Shown here piece after piece: positions 1 through 9,225 of a stretch of 10,925 nucleotides of DNA. The DNA comes from Synura sp. LO234KE. Its lineage: Eukaryota; Sar; Synurophyceae; Synurales; Mallomonadaceae. The translations under genes and the position numbers were made by a program. The DNA is taken from assembly GCA_015143735.1 (NCBI GenBank), contig VKHC01000571.1, forward strand, positions 1 to 10,925, written 5' to 3'. Under the pieces are notes generated by a model. The model saw nothing but the letters and a program-made list of their open reading frames with translations. It was not told the origin of the DNA and did no database searches. Position 1 is the first letter of the stretch. Every line of letters starts with the position of its first letter.

Positions 1-718
1 TCTACTAACCTCCAATAGTAGTACAATCGTTTGGTGATGCTTCAGTGTCAGGGTTGCTCGAACGTGCTATTCTAACATTAATCGAAACAATTAGCACCGA
101 CGTAGTTATTGCTTCCTGTTTGACCTTTCCCTTCCTTTCTTCTCTACTCCTAAGCTTTCGCAACTAGTCTAGAAGATGCTTCTCCACAGTCTCCTTTTCA
201 TTCCCAATACTTCTTCCGTGCTCTTTTGGTGTAGCAGGAGGACTAAGAAAACATAAATTCATTTAGAATTTATTGTTGTTTCGCAAGTTTGTCGCAATTA
301 CTTCTGAACTACTATTGGGAAATATATCGTGGACCGATTTAGATGGATGGCTTATAATAAATTGTGGCAGCTTGTTACACACATGTTTTTACTAAAATAA
401 GGATTCTTGCCGTGGCAATCGTCGGGAAAGGAGGGCGGGGGTATGCTAGTAGCAACATTCATAACGAAGCACAAGGACATGGAGATACTGATTATTTAGT
501 GAGAGGAACGCCAACGATCGATAGCACTGGCTGTGGATCACAACCATCGCTCGTTTTGAACTTTTAAGGTGGTCATTAGTCGTCCTACATCACTTATAGT
601 AGTAACGCCGCCGAGTGCATTTGCTCGGTACTTTCTACTCGGTCAAGGGGCTTCTCGTTGCACTTTGGCACACAGAGGTTAGTATTAACTCAGTGTATAT
701 GCAATGCAATGACTTCTG
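1..718. other. AT-rich host flank, no gene recognised
   Basis: This stretch is AT-rich and has no long or convincing reading frame on either strand. A 67-codon + strand frame at 364-567 has a TTG start and no recognisable motif, so I do not call it. A TACTAAC-type branch-point match lies on the - strand at 678-684. It could belong to the exon-like stretch just to its right, but this is weak. Nothing else is seen here. Confidence 0.6.
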
Positions 719-1048
719 TCATCTGTTTTTACCGCCCCCTGCTATATGCCATGGCTCATCGGTGCACCTCTTGCCAGCTGTAGCAATCCATTCTGTAGCT
801 TTTTCAGGAATATCTCTCTTTATGCAATATTTATCTGGTGCTTTCATCAAAGCAACTTTAGAAAAGCATGCGCTGATAACATCACCATCTGAAAGATTTG
901 GCATCTCCATGTGTAGTATATGGCGCTGCAAAAGCAACAAATTAAAAACGTAAAGCGTCCACCTTTCATCCTGGTGCAAAATGAAGAAACCATCTGCATC
1001 GCAATCTCTTTGTTTTAGACTTAGCTTAATTTGATTTTTACCACTCAA
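719..1048 (-). other. possible coding exon, unknown protein
   Basis: A 109-codon open stretch lies on the - strand in otherwise stop-rich AT-rich DNA. Its amino-acid mix looks protein-like (for example DADGFFILHQDERWTLY and IPEKATEWIATAGKRC), but I recognise no family. On the - strand a GT donor at 732-731, a TACTAAC at 684-678 and an AG at 664-663 would outline a 70-bp intron ending this exon; the next exon would then stop after about six codons. A second strong 3' splice-like site (TTTTGCAG, about 932-925) lies inside the open frame, so the exon limits are uncertain. The overlapping + strand frame (615-953) looks like a shadow. It may be a remnant or chance open frame; confidence is low. 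Confidence 0.25.
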
Positions 1049-1120
1049 TTACCCATCTGATCCACGTTCGTGATTGCTCAAAAAACTAGCTAAGTTAAAA
1101 ATTAGTCGTACCATGGAATT

Positions 1121-1190
1121 AGAACTAGTATTAGGACTGGTCAGAACTAGTATTAGGACTTAGAAATATTAGGACTGGCCGGAACTAGCG
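1121..1190. repeat. degenerate short tandem repeat cluster
   Basis: The 18-mer AGAACTAGTATTAGGACT occurs at 1121-1138 and again at 1143-1160, a 22-bp period. A third partial copy follows: TATTAGGACTGG at 1167-1178, then CCGGAACTAGCG. It is a local, imperfect minisatellite of about 2.5-3 units in the AT-rich left flank. It encodes nothing recognisable. Confidence 0.75.
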
Positions 1191-1582
1191 CTACGAGGAT
1201 GTACAACGGTATATCGAGGTTGCAAATACTTTATCAAAGGCTTAGAAATCATTCCTCTTTGCAAGCGAGAAGAGGATTTAGTCCGTCAGGAGGAACTACC
1301 AAGCTGCCTAACGACACCTGGAGTTTCAAAAATTGCGAGGAAATACGCAAACGTGGCGGTATTACTACTCCAACATATACACTTGCTCTTTCTTGCTTTG
1401 CACACAATGAACCTATAGATTTGTACAGTGTGCATTCATTGATCCTGTTGAGAATTCTCGTTGCACACCGATGAAAGGATTCGTATGGTGCGACAAACGC
1501 TGTAATCGTGGGGCGGGGGGAGGCGAATGTGTTCCTACTTTAGTGAATGCATCAGGGTACGTACACCGTAAGCAGTTCTTGA
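1191..1582. other. left flank, no gene recognised
   Basis: This is flank sequence between the repeat cluster and the element. A 91-codon + strand frame (1199-1474, ATG start) and a 65-codon - strand frame (1413-1610) are open, but neither shows a recognisable motif, and both fit chance. A G-rich stretch near 1510-1525 interrupts otherwise mixed sequence. The 5' end of the retrotransposon must lie near the right edge of this segment. I see no clear target-site duplication shared with the DNA after the 3' tail. Confidence 0.4.
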
Positions 1583-3585
1583 CCAGAACGTGTAACAGTA
1601 AATTCCGCACTAGCTGAAGCGTACGATATCCAATCCGACCCGTATGACGTCTCTCTAGGACAAGCGAGCTTCTCCGACCTCTTAGACACTGGGTTCTTCT
1701 CCGTCCATCACCAACGGCAGCCGATAGTCTTCCAGGAGGGGGCGGACCTACGCCTCTGGTCCTCCCCCACCAGACGATCCGTTACAGATCAGAAGACATT
1801 CATCTTTTGTCCCCCGCTCCCCAGGAGGAACTCGCCTGCCTTGTTGAAACAGGCCAGATTTAACTGGGCTGTGCAGTTCGAGCTTTCTCCCTCTTGCTTC
1901 CAGTCAACCTGTGTCGTCTGGACGGATCCTGTGGTCTTCAGTTAGCATTTGTCGCCCTCCTTAAACCGGACCCTTGGGACCTCTCCCCGCACGCTCCCTC
2001 TGGTATTTCTCCCTCTTACTCCACCACACCCTAGCTAAGTGGATACATCGCTGGGGCTTACCTCCTGCAACGCAAGCAAAAATTAAGGGAACCCTTGCCT
2101 GGCTCTCCAACCCCTCGGCCAAGCTTCCCGTGCGATTTTTGTGATGTCCATCACGTCCTACGGACCACTCAACCCCCCGGAGAAGACTGGTCCGACTGGC
2201 TCCTCTTGGACTGTTCCACTGCTCCAAGGTTATATCGTCCCGAGCTACGTACCGTGAGCTTGTAGATACTTTGAAGCCTGCTCGCCTTCACGGAGCATTC
2301 ACCCAGTCGCACTTCTCTCCGTGGCGAGCCCCTGACACTCTTCTCACAGCCCTAACCCAGGCCCTACGGGGTCTCATTTCGGAGTCCATGCCTGGGTCTC
2401 ACCCCCATCGCCTAGGCGTTCATACTACAGTTGCAATCCAAGCGGGTCAACCGGGAGCGGTCATACTCTCTAGACCCACGCGCCCCCAGGCCCGGCCATC
2501 TCAGCCCACCCAAGTATCCACCTTCGACCCCTGTTCAAGCTAGGGCTCACCAGAAAGAGAGGATATTTTCTCCAACACCCCCACGGCCGACCCCGGGCCG
2601 TCTCTTGCGCCCATGGAGTTTTGTGACTGGGAACCCAGTCCTCCTTTCCCCGGTGGCAGCCTCCTTCATCTTCCAGGCAGACCTCTCACACTAGCAGACT
2701 TCCCAACACCGACACCACCTTCCGACTCGTCCACACCAGGGTCGCCGTATCATCAGCGGTTTCCAACTGTCATGGCCCCCCCGCCGGACTTGATTGGGGG
2801 ACCCTGCCCCCCAATCGGGCTTTGGCCCTCCGCCGCATCCCGAAAGCGCTCGAGCACGGAATGGCACGAAACCCTTCTCGATCCTGTCCCGGTAACTAGT
2901 CACCATGGGTATCAGCCTCTCAACTCCACGGGGGGTCCGTTCTCCGTTCTCACCGCACTCCTGGTCACCATGAATGATGGTCCTGACACCGTCTTGACTC
3001 TCTGGAAACGAGCAGAATTATATCTTACCCAGGCATGGAATCACTTGAATTGCTACCTTCCGGAAGACAGCAAACTCCACACTTTCCATTCCCTCGGAGG
3101 ACGGCGGAAACACTCTCTGTCCACGGTCTCGGGCCTTGTCCTCCCTTACGATCCCAGCCTCCTGGAAGTCTTCCACGCCTGTGCTCCCACACCATTCACC
3201 CAGTCGTGTTCTACATCCTTGCGGGCGCCTACTCCGTTCCGATAGAGGTCATCGACACAGTCTCCTCCCAGTCTACCTGGTATCAGGTGGAAAATCACAG
3301 CTCACTTCTCAAACGATTCCCGCGGAAACCATTCCTGACGTTACTGGACACCCGTAGTGATGTTCACGGCACTTCGGGCCCGTCTCTCTTGGCCCTGTCC
3401 AGTGCGACACGTTCGTCCCGACTGGGCTCACTCCGTACTACCTGCCCTCCCCCTCGCCCGTAAAGCCGCCGGAGGACAGACACGCGTTCGGGTCCACAGC
3501 CCTCCACGACTTCCTCCACCTTTATCCCGAGGCGTTCGAACTCAATCACCACGGGGACCCGGGCTCGAAAACGGCTTCTGAATAG
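1583..3585 (+). pseudogene. ORF1-like zone of the LINE, fragmented
   Basis: Protein-like segments follow one another in changing frames: 1583-1945, about 1927-2262, about 2240-2543, 2416-2694, 2613-3245 (210 codons, the longest uninterrupted one), about 3220-3463 and about 3460-3585, where a TAG ends the last. I recognise no RRM, gag zinc-knuckle array or esterase domain. Visible features are a Lys/Arg/Pro-rich tract near 2431-2620 (KRVNRERSYSLDPRAPRPG), a C-x2-C-x2-HH motif near 2130, and a helical-looking Leu-rich part near 3000-3200 (LWKRAELYLTQAWNHLNCYL). Its position directly before the endonuclease is what suggests ORF1, which in LINEs normally encodes an RNA-binding chaperone. Where frames overlap I cannot always tell real from shadow. 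Confidence 0.5.
2128..2262 (+). other. C-x2-C zinc-binding-like segment in the 5' zone
   Basis: In the frame that ends with TAG at 2263-2265, CDFCDVHHVL is followed about 14 residues later by DWSDWLLLDC and then a basic RLYRPELR stretch. This resembles the zinc-binding segment that usually follows a LINE reverse transcriptase (C-x2-C...H....C), such as DTYDHVFPLC in this element's own copy at about 8600-8670, but Trp stands where the His should be. It may be an ORF1 zinc motif, or the 3' remnant of a second, older element joined to this one. The motif is seen directly; its role is inferred. Confidence 0.35.
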
Positions 3586-4440
3586 TTTACTTTAACATCA
3601 ACGGCCTTGACGGATTCAAACATGCGGAACTCCTAGCATTCATGTCCTCTTCCGGCGCTGTTTGCCTCGTTCTCATTGATGCCCGAGTTCCCAAACAGCA
3701 AGCTCGGCATTATCTTCGCGAGACCCGAGCCGAACTCGGACCAGGCGTAATCTGCCTTGTCTCCTCTCCGAGCTCCACCTCCACCTCCACCGGTGGCTCC
3801 GACTCGATTAGGGTGGGCGGCAACGTAATCATCCTTAATGCTCGCTGGAGGCCCTCCTTGGTCCATTTCAAATCTGACCCCTCTGGCCTGTGTGTGGTCG
3901 ACGAAGCTATCGTGGGCACCGCTCACGGTCGCCTCCAAATTCTCGCCACCTACTGGCCCTTTCCGACCCCCCTTACGGCCCGAACGCAGACACAGAAGGA
4001 CGCATCCGGCGCGGACTTTATCATCGTCTAACCTCTTACCTTAAGTCCGACAAGTCCCTTGATTCTCCGCTATCTTACGTCCAATCTACCATACAGCATT
4101 GAATGCACCGACACATGTCGACCCCGGCCAATCACTCCTTATGTGGAGGCGATTTCAATTGCTGCCGGGACGGTCGGCTTGATGGAGCGGGCTACGCGAC
4201 CCCACTCCGAGACTGGGCTGAAGCCATTGGTTATCGCTCCCGTCACTCCGCCGTTGTGCCTGATCCCGCGGTATTTATCACCAGACCTTCCTCAAATCTG
4301 CTTGGGGGCAAATCTGCTTGGGGGGACCGAGATTGATCACATTCTTCACACCAGTCCCTCCATGACCCCTTCTCAATATGACACGGGCGCTGCGGCAGGA
4401 CTATGGCTCGGTATGTCCGACCAGCGTCCAGTGGTGGGAT
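3582..4440 (+). pseudogene. APE-type endonuclease domain of ORF2, inactivated
   Basis: This domain would nick target DNA to prime reverse transcription. Motifs in order are YFNINGL (Asn codon 3594-3596), VLIDARV (Asp at 3678-3680 where the family has a metal-binding Glu), GGNVIILN, ATYWP near 3940-3960, then in another frame CGGDFNC (Asp 4151-4153, Asn 4157-4159), TEIDHIL near 4330, and SDQRPVV (4416-4436). The last is the family's SDH motif with the catalytic His changed to Gln (codon 4422-4424). A frame change occurs near 3960, a TGA lies at 4100-4102, and a 16-bp tandem duplication at 4293-4324 shifts frame again. The Glu-to-Asp and His-to-Gln changes, plus the breaks, make the domain inactive. 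Confidence 0.85.
4293..4324 (+). repeat. perfect 16-bp tandem duplication in the endonuclease
   Basis: CAAATCTGCTTGGGGG occurs at 4293-4308 and again at 4309-4324. Sixteen is not a multiple of three, so the duplication moves the reading frame by one. Counting only one copy, the frame on the left (ending SSNLLGG) runs straight into the frame on the right (starting TEIDHIL), exactly where the endonuclease motif is expected. It is therefore most simply a disabling insertion in this copy. Confidence 0.9.
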
Positions 4441-5431
4441 TCTACGGTGGTCTTCTTGCCCATGGGTCCCGGGAGAGGTTCCTCCGATTGTACAGTCAGG
4501 CCCGCACGCTTCACATCAGTCGATTTCGTCCGTCTCCCAACCAGCTTAAGGATTACCAAGACGCTCACGCAACATCTTGGGCACACCTCGACGGTCTCCC
4601 CTCATCTCCTGCCCAGGCGGACCGTCAGCTCCAGCACTTCACTGACATCTCCCTCACAGCCTCCCTTACTAGAAAACGTTGGAAAGTGCGCAACAGATAC
4701 AAAGATCACTGGAGCCCGACTTAAGCTGCGCTGCAAGCCCAACTTGTTGCGATGATTCGTATACAGCGGCACCTGGGTATTCTCCCCCTTCCTCCACGAC
4801 TCCGCAAATGGGAGTCCCCACAGGAGATTCAACAGGGTATTGCTCACGCGGTCCAGGAGTGGGAGAAAACCGTCTCGTCCTTCACCTTTCACGGCGGCAC
4901 TCCTGCGGAGGTCTGGGGTACCGGCCTCACTCCACAGGAGTGGCGCACCCAGGATGTCTCTAACATCTCCTGCCTTCGTCTTGCGGCTCTCAGCACCTTC
5001 AAACTTCTTCGCGCAAACCTTCACGCCAGAAAGCGCAAGGAATTCTTGATTCGGGTATCAGTTCACATTGCAAAACGCGAAGAAAATATTCTCGTGGCTG
5101 GCGGCATACAATCCCTTCTTAATGAGCGTCCGGCCAACCCTCCCCTGGATTAATATCACTTTGGCGACGCGGAATACACGCCGCGCAAACCGGCGGAATT
5201 CCATCACTATCTGACTGAGATGTCTGACCGTCACTTCCAGTCGCTCCCGACCTCCGCACCCGTCCTTCATAATGGCACGCTGAGCTGGGATGACATAGCT
5301 CACGGTGCCTTTGAGGACTTTCGCAGGCATTACTCCTCATTGAACATCCCTCTTAGTGATGGCGACCGTCCCGACACACTAGACGTGCTCTGGCAGGCGC
5401 TCCGCACGTCCCCCTAGGAGGGACCGGGTTC
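4441..5431 (+). pseudogene. ORF2 linker between endonuclease and RT
   Basis: One frame (mod 3 = 0) stays readable from about 4325 to 5417, broken only by TAA at 4722-4724, TAA at 5151-5153 and a TAG at 5415-5417. The product is Arg/Lys- and Gln-rich and probably mostly helical (for example AALQAQLVAMIRIQRHLGIL and FKLLRANLHARKRKEFLIR), like the poorly conserved linker upstream of the RT in many LINEs. An LSWDDIAHGAFEDFRRHY segment near 5280-5340 leads toward the RT. After 5417 the signal moves to frame 1. No enzymatic motif is seen. Confidence 0.75.
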
Positions 5432-6985
5432 AGGCTGACCTCCAAGATCTTCTCACGGTCCCGCCCTCCCTGGATGAGTTCACGGTAATCCTGCATTGCA
5501 AAGCGGGGCACTCTTCCGGCGTCCCCTCCGGGCTCCAATACACACACGTCCAGAATTGGTCCCCCGCTATGGTCTCCGAAGCCTATAATTGCCTTGTTAC
5601 TATGTGGTCCCAACACCACACTCTGGACGCTTGGAAATGGAAATGGCTCGTTCCTATCCCGAAGGGAACTTCGAACAAGATTCAGGACATGAGGCCTATC
5701 ATGCTTATGGAGGTACTTCGTAAGCTGTGGACAGGACTCATCGTCAAAAGAATTACGACGTACTCTCCCTCAAGCAACATGGACACCTCCCCAAGCGCGG
5801 CACCGACGCCGCTAACCTTCAACTCCTCAACACACTGGAGACAGCCTGGGATGAACAACGCTCTCTGTACGGCTGCTCCTGGGACATGAAGAAGGCCTTC
5901 GACTCTGTATCCAAGCCTCTCATCCTTTTCTGCTGGCAGCGTCTCGGTTTCCCCTGGACATCGCCCAGTGGCTTGTAGACCTCGACGAAGCGGGCTATAC
6001 AATTGTCCGCATCCTGTATGCCCTCGAGCAATCGGATCTTGCGGGTCTTGAGGGCGTCCGCCACCTCTCCTTTAACCCAGAACGTGGGACCGGACAAGGC
6101 GATATTCACAGTCCCTTCACCTGGCTCGCAGTGTTTGACGTCCTCCTCACGATAGTGGAGCAGACGCCCTCTTCGGAACACCACGTTCTCCTTCGTCACC
6201 CCGACAAGTCTCTGTACGTCGCGCGGGACATTTGCTTTGCCGATGATCTCCAGTCCTTTGGTTCCACACTGGAGGGTCTCCAACGCACAGCGGAGCTCGT
6301 TTCCACCTATACCATTGTTTTCAACCTCTCGATTGCCTCGCACAAACTCCGGGCGTTCTATTTCCGCGGTATGGCCTCACCACCCACGGACCCTCCATAT
6401 ATCTTAGTACATGCCCTGGCTGGATTCCTCAACCTGTCTACCTGAAGTCCGAAGGCACCTTCAAGAGTCTCGGTGTGGAGTACCCCATAAACCCAGGAGA
6501 CTCAACCTTCGTCACAACATGAAGTGTCAGAAGCAGAGCTACTAGTGTCCATTCGTACAATTTCCATCAAGAAGGCCTCTGCCCGGGCGATTAACACTGT
6601 CATCGCCAAGTGCCTGTACAATCGGGGAGCATATGTAGGAGTGCTCTCCTCATGGTCCTTGGCTCAGCGTGAAGAGATCGACAAAATATTTGCCACCGAA
6701 ATTCGCCGTCGCACCAAGAACATGAAGTCCTTCCAACTTGAGAACCTGTTTCAACCTGTCCGTGAAGGAGGACAGGGCTACCAGCGCCTCGCCGACATAA
6801 ACCAACACCACGAGCGCTCGAGCCTCAACCGGATCCTCCGCTCGGGCGATCACTGGTCCAGGTGGGCGGCGGACGCCCTACTCCGTCGGGGGCACCGCCC
6901 CCCCCACCACCTCCCGTTGTCCGCGATTACCCCCCAGCTTGTCCGACCTGGCTGCTGGGTATCCAGCATTATCGAATACGGTTGA
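5432..6985 (+). pseudogene. reverse transcriptase domain and thumb of ORF2
   Basis: This domain copies element RNA into DNA. Motifs in order are AGHSSGVPSGLQ near 5500 (motif 0), WLVPIPKG...QDMRPIMLMEVLRKLW at about 5644-5730 (motifs 1-2), CSWDMKKAFDSVSK with catalytic Asp 5883-5885 (motif A), FNPERGTGQGDIHSPF at about 6071-6115 (motif B), CFADDLQSF with FADD at 6236-6247 (motif C), SHKLRAF near 6340 (motif D), and GTFKSLGVEY near 6460. The thumb shows LSSWSLAQREEIDKIF and VREGGQGYQRLADINQHH. All three catalytic Asp codons remain. Frame changes fall near 5750, 5954, 6400 and 6512; the one at 5951-5954 is explained by one missing C in a C run (FP-LDIAQWL). Phe replaces the usual Tyr/Ala in the xADD box. 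Confidence 0.9.
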
Positions 6986-8340
6986 AAAGACGATGCGTGT
7001 CTCACCAAACAGACCTCCAACCGACCAAGCAGGCCTACCCTTCCCTCCATCAGTCTCTGGTAGGATCACCGATTCCGGGACACAAGTGGACTTCTTCGAA
7101 CTTGAAATGCCTGCACGCGTTTTATCTTTCCACGTATGGTGATCTGGTTACATGGGACCGTGCCTCATCCCACTGATCCTGCCGGGAAGTCAACGGCCCG
7201 AAAGCCCTTGAGGGGGCGCTCAATACTCTTGCCTTACCACATGATACTGCAGTCCCGCTTCTTCCCGGGCAAGCATGGCACTTCTCTTCCGACAAATTTC
7301 TCGCTGACTCTAGCTCAATTACCGAAATATTTTTTACCAACCTTTCACCCACGGCATATGGGTATACTTCTCGCTCACGGTCCTGTATCGACGCGGGCAA
7401 CTCCTCGCCCCCTCCTAGGACCATCCGTAACCCATCGAGGCCTCAAGTGTACCACGGATCTATGGCAACCCACGACTGGTTCCCCGAGATCTTTGGCACC
7501 CTTGATACCTGTACGACTCTCTCACTTTAGTCACCTCACCCGGTCAACCCTCACCTCCAGGAGCCATTCCCGGCGACCTCTTCTCCTTGGCCGCCTTGCC
7601 CCTCACTGTAGAGATTTATCGTTCGGTGCCATTCCTGCCTCCATCCTACGTGGGACACCTTGGTCCAGCAACAAACCTCACTCTTCCCGAACCCGGCCTT
7701 TCTCTCTCTTTTGAGGGGTCTCACACCATCCACGTCTATCTGGCGTTCCACGCATCCACCGGGTACTCCCCCCTCCACCGAGCGGTCAACCACGGTGTTC
7801 ACCGACTATCTCTGTTCCCCTTGCACACTCCCGACCATGTCTTGTGGACTTCCCACCTTTTCTGCGATACGTTGGACCGAACCCAGGCACGCCTTAAATC
7901 ACAGGCGGTCCTTCTCATGGGTATTCCCAGAGCCATATGGGACCACCGATCCTCCCCCCTTTCGACACCCTCTGGTCCTTTAGATACCGAAACCTGCTCT
8001 GGTCAAGTCCCTCCGGTCTCCCCCGAGCAAATTCTCCAGCGAGTTCACGGAATGGCTCCACGCCCAGGTCCAGCTTCTCCTCTGTCCGCTCGTCTCGATT
8101 CAGCATACGCTTCGGTTCCAACCCTTCCTAAAGGACGCACTCCCACGGAGCTCGGTATGCACCTGGCTCAGTCCTATGCTCACACAGGCATTTCTCCCCT
8201 GTCCTCTGGACTCCTAGCGCCTGGGGCCACTCCTCTGGAGCTCTCCTTCACGATCCATCCTCCGACTGCTTTCCTGTTGGGGCGCTCCAGGATTCCTGGT
8301 CCTGGCGGGACCTATTCACGGGGCCCCCCTACTAGTCCCC
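6986..8340 (+). pseudogene. long unassigned ORF2 connector
   Basis: About 1.3 kb separates the RT thumb from the zinc-binding segment. The readable pieces are frame 1 to 7530 (with TGA at 7174-7176; includes GQAWHFSSDKFLADSSSITE), frame 0 at about 7540-7975 (LAFHASTGYSPLHRAVNHGV and LLMGIPRAIWDHRSSPL) and frame 1 from 7984 (FTEWLHAQVQLLLCPLVSIQ) through a TAG at 8215-8217. I recognise no domain. A connector exists in other LINEs, but this one seems long. The low-complexity pyrimidine-rich DNA keeps several frames open at once, so frame choice here is less certain than in the RT. Confidence 0.55.
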
Positions 8341-8700
8341 CTCGAGCATCGGGTCCAACGCGTCCGCCGTATCCAGGCACAGCGAGACAGGGATCAGAAC
8401 CACGCGCAGCGCCTGGACCCCCCCATCTGGGAAGACGTGACCATGAGTTTTGCCTCCAAAGTGTTAGACCTGTCCTGTCTTCCCCAAGGCTCCCGAAGTC
8501 ACTACGAGAAGCTCCTCCACGAGCGGCACTGGACAGTGGGTCACAATTCCTCCAAGGAAGCCGCTACCTCCCTAGAACGCCAGACGCTCCTTACTTGCTC
8601 ACTCTGCTACCCGACCGCCGTGCTGACGACACGTATGACCACGTATTTCCTCTATGCCCCCACCCTCTCCTACACCAATTGAGAACAGACTCGAACCGGC
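8341..8700 (+). pseudogene. pre-zinc helices and C-x2-C...H...C zinc-binding segment
   Basis: Frame 1 reads a highly charged helix (RVRRIQAQRDRDQNHAQRLD), then WEDVTMSFASK and LLHERHWTVGHN, and reaches TLLTCSLC. Within about ten codons the signal moves to frame 0, which reads ADDTYDHVFPLCPHPLLHQL. Together this is the C-x2-C...H....C pattern found after the RT in many non-LTR elements, thought to help bind RNA or target DNA. The frame change near 8610-8625 separates the two halves. The order (RT, zinc, RNase H) agrees with that of other RNase H-bearing LINEs. Confidence 0.65.
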
Positions 8701-9051
8701 AACTTGACCAATACCCCCTCACCACGGAACTGGAAAAGCAGCTCATCCCGCACATCGTTCAGCTGGTCCTCTCCCCAGATGGTCACCGGATTTGCCTCGG
8801 CAATTGGAACTCCGAACAGTTAACCTCTTTGGCATCCGTCCTTATCCCCACCGACTCCTCCGAGGCCATTGAGGCGGTCCTACTTGATCTCCCGCACCCT
8901 CGTTCCACGAATAGACGCGATCTGGGAAGCCAGGAAGCAGGCTAAGTACATCGAAGCCGTCGAGCACAGTGCCGGTGCAGACCCAATTACTCTTCGGGCC
9001 CTCCAGCGCAAGTACAAACCGTTCTCCCCCCGCCCGATCAAGGAACCGAAA

Positions 9052-9183
9052 GTATTCTACGGTGTCCGGCTACGTCACGTCCCTGGCGTCTATACCTCCT
9101 GGAAAGAGGGCAAGCCGCACACCATTGGCATACGGAGCGACTATAAGAGATTCAAATCACGTAAAAAAGCGGAGGAATACATC
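9052..9183 (+). pseudogene. RNase H1-type RNA/DNA hybrid-binding domain in ORF2
   Basis: The 44-residue segment starts VFYGVRLRHVPGVYTSW and ends KRFKSRKKAEEYI. This is the hybrid-binding fold of cellular eukaryotic RNase H1 (the viroplasmin/Cauli_VI-like family): FYxVRxG...GVY.sW.e......G.....+.+FK+...A..+. All the hallmark aromatic and Gly positions are present, except that the usual first Gly is His or Arg here. It binds RNA/DNA hybrids and gives RNase H1 processivity. It lies in the same frame as, and 20 codons before, the catalytic Asp of the RNase H domain, so the two form one module. LINE RNase H domains I know of normally lack it, which makes this a capture or exchange candidate. Confidence 0.85.
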
Positions 9184-9225
9184 GCTCAGCCGATGACCCT
9201 AGGTCGAACCCCCTTCTCCAATCCA

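Noticed and set aside
2613-3245. A 210-codon open frame as a free-standing host gene
   Set aside because: It lies within the element's pyrimidine-rich zone directly before the endonuclease and shares its composition. No independent start context, intron or homology is visible, so it is treated as part of the ORF1-like zone.
4602-5024. A 140-codon - strand open frame
   Set aside because: It lies opposite the ORF2 linker and shows no motif. It is a shadow caused by the strand bias.
5819-6343. A 174-codon - strand open frame
   Set aside because: It lies exactly opposite the RT motif A-C region, whose + strand motifs are unmistakable. It is a shadow.
9052-9183. Insertion of a plant pararetrovirus (viroplasmin gene)
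   Set aside because: The viroplasmin-like fold is shared with cellular RNase H1. It sits in frame directly before an RNase H domain, with no other pararetroviral gene nearby.
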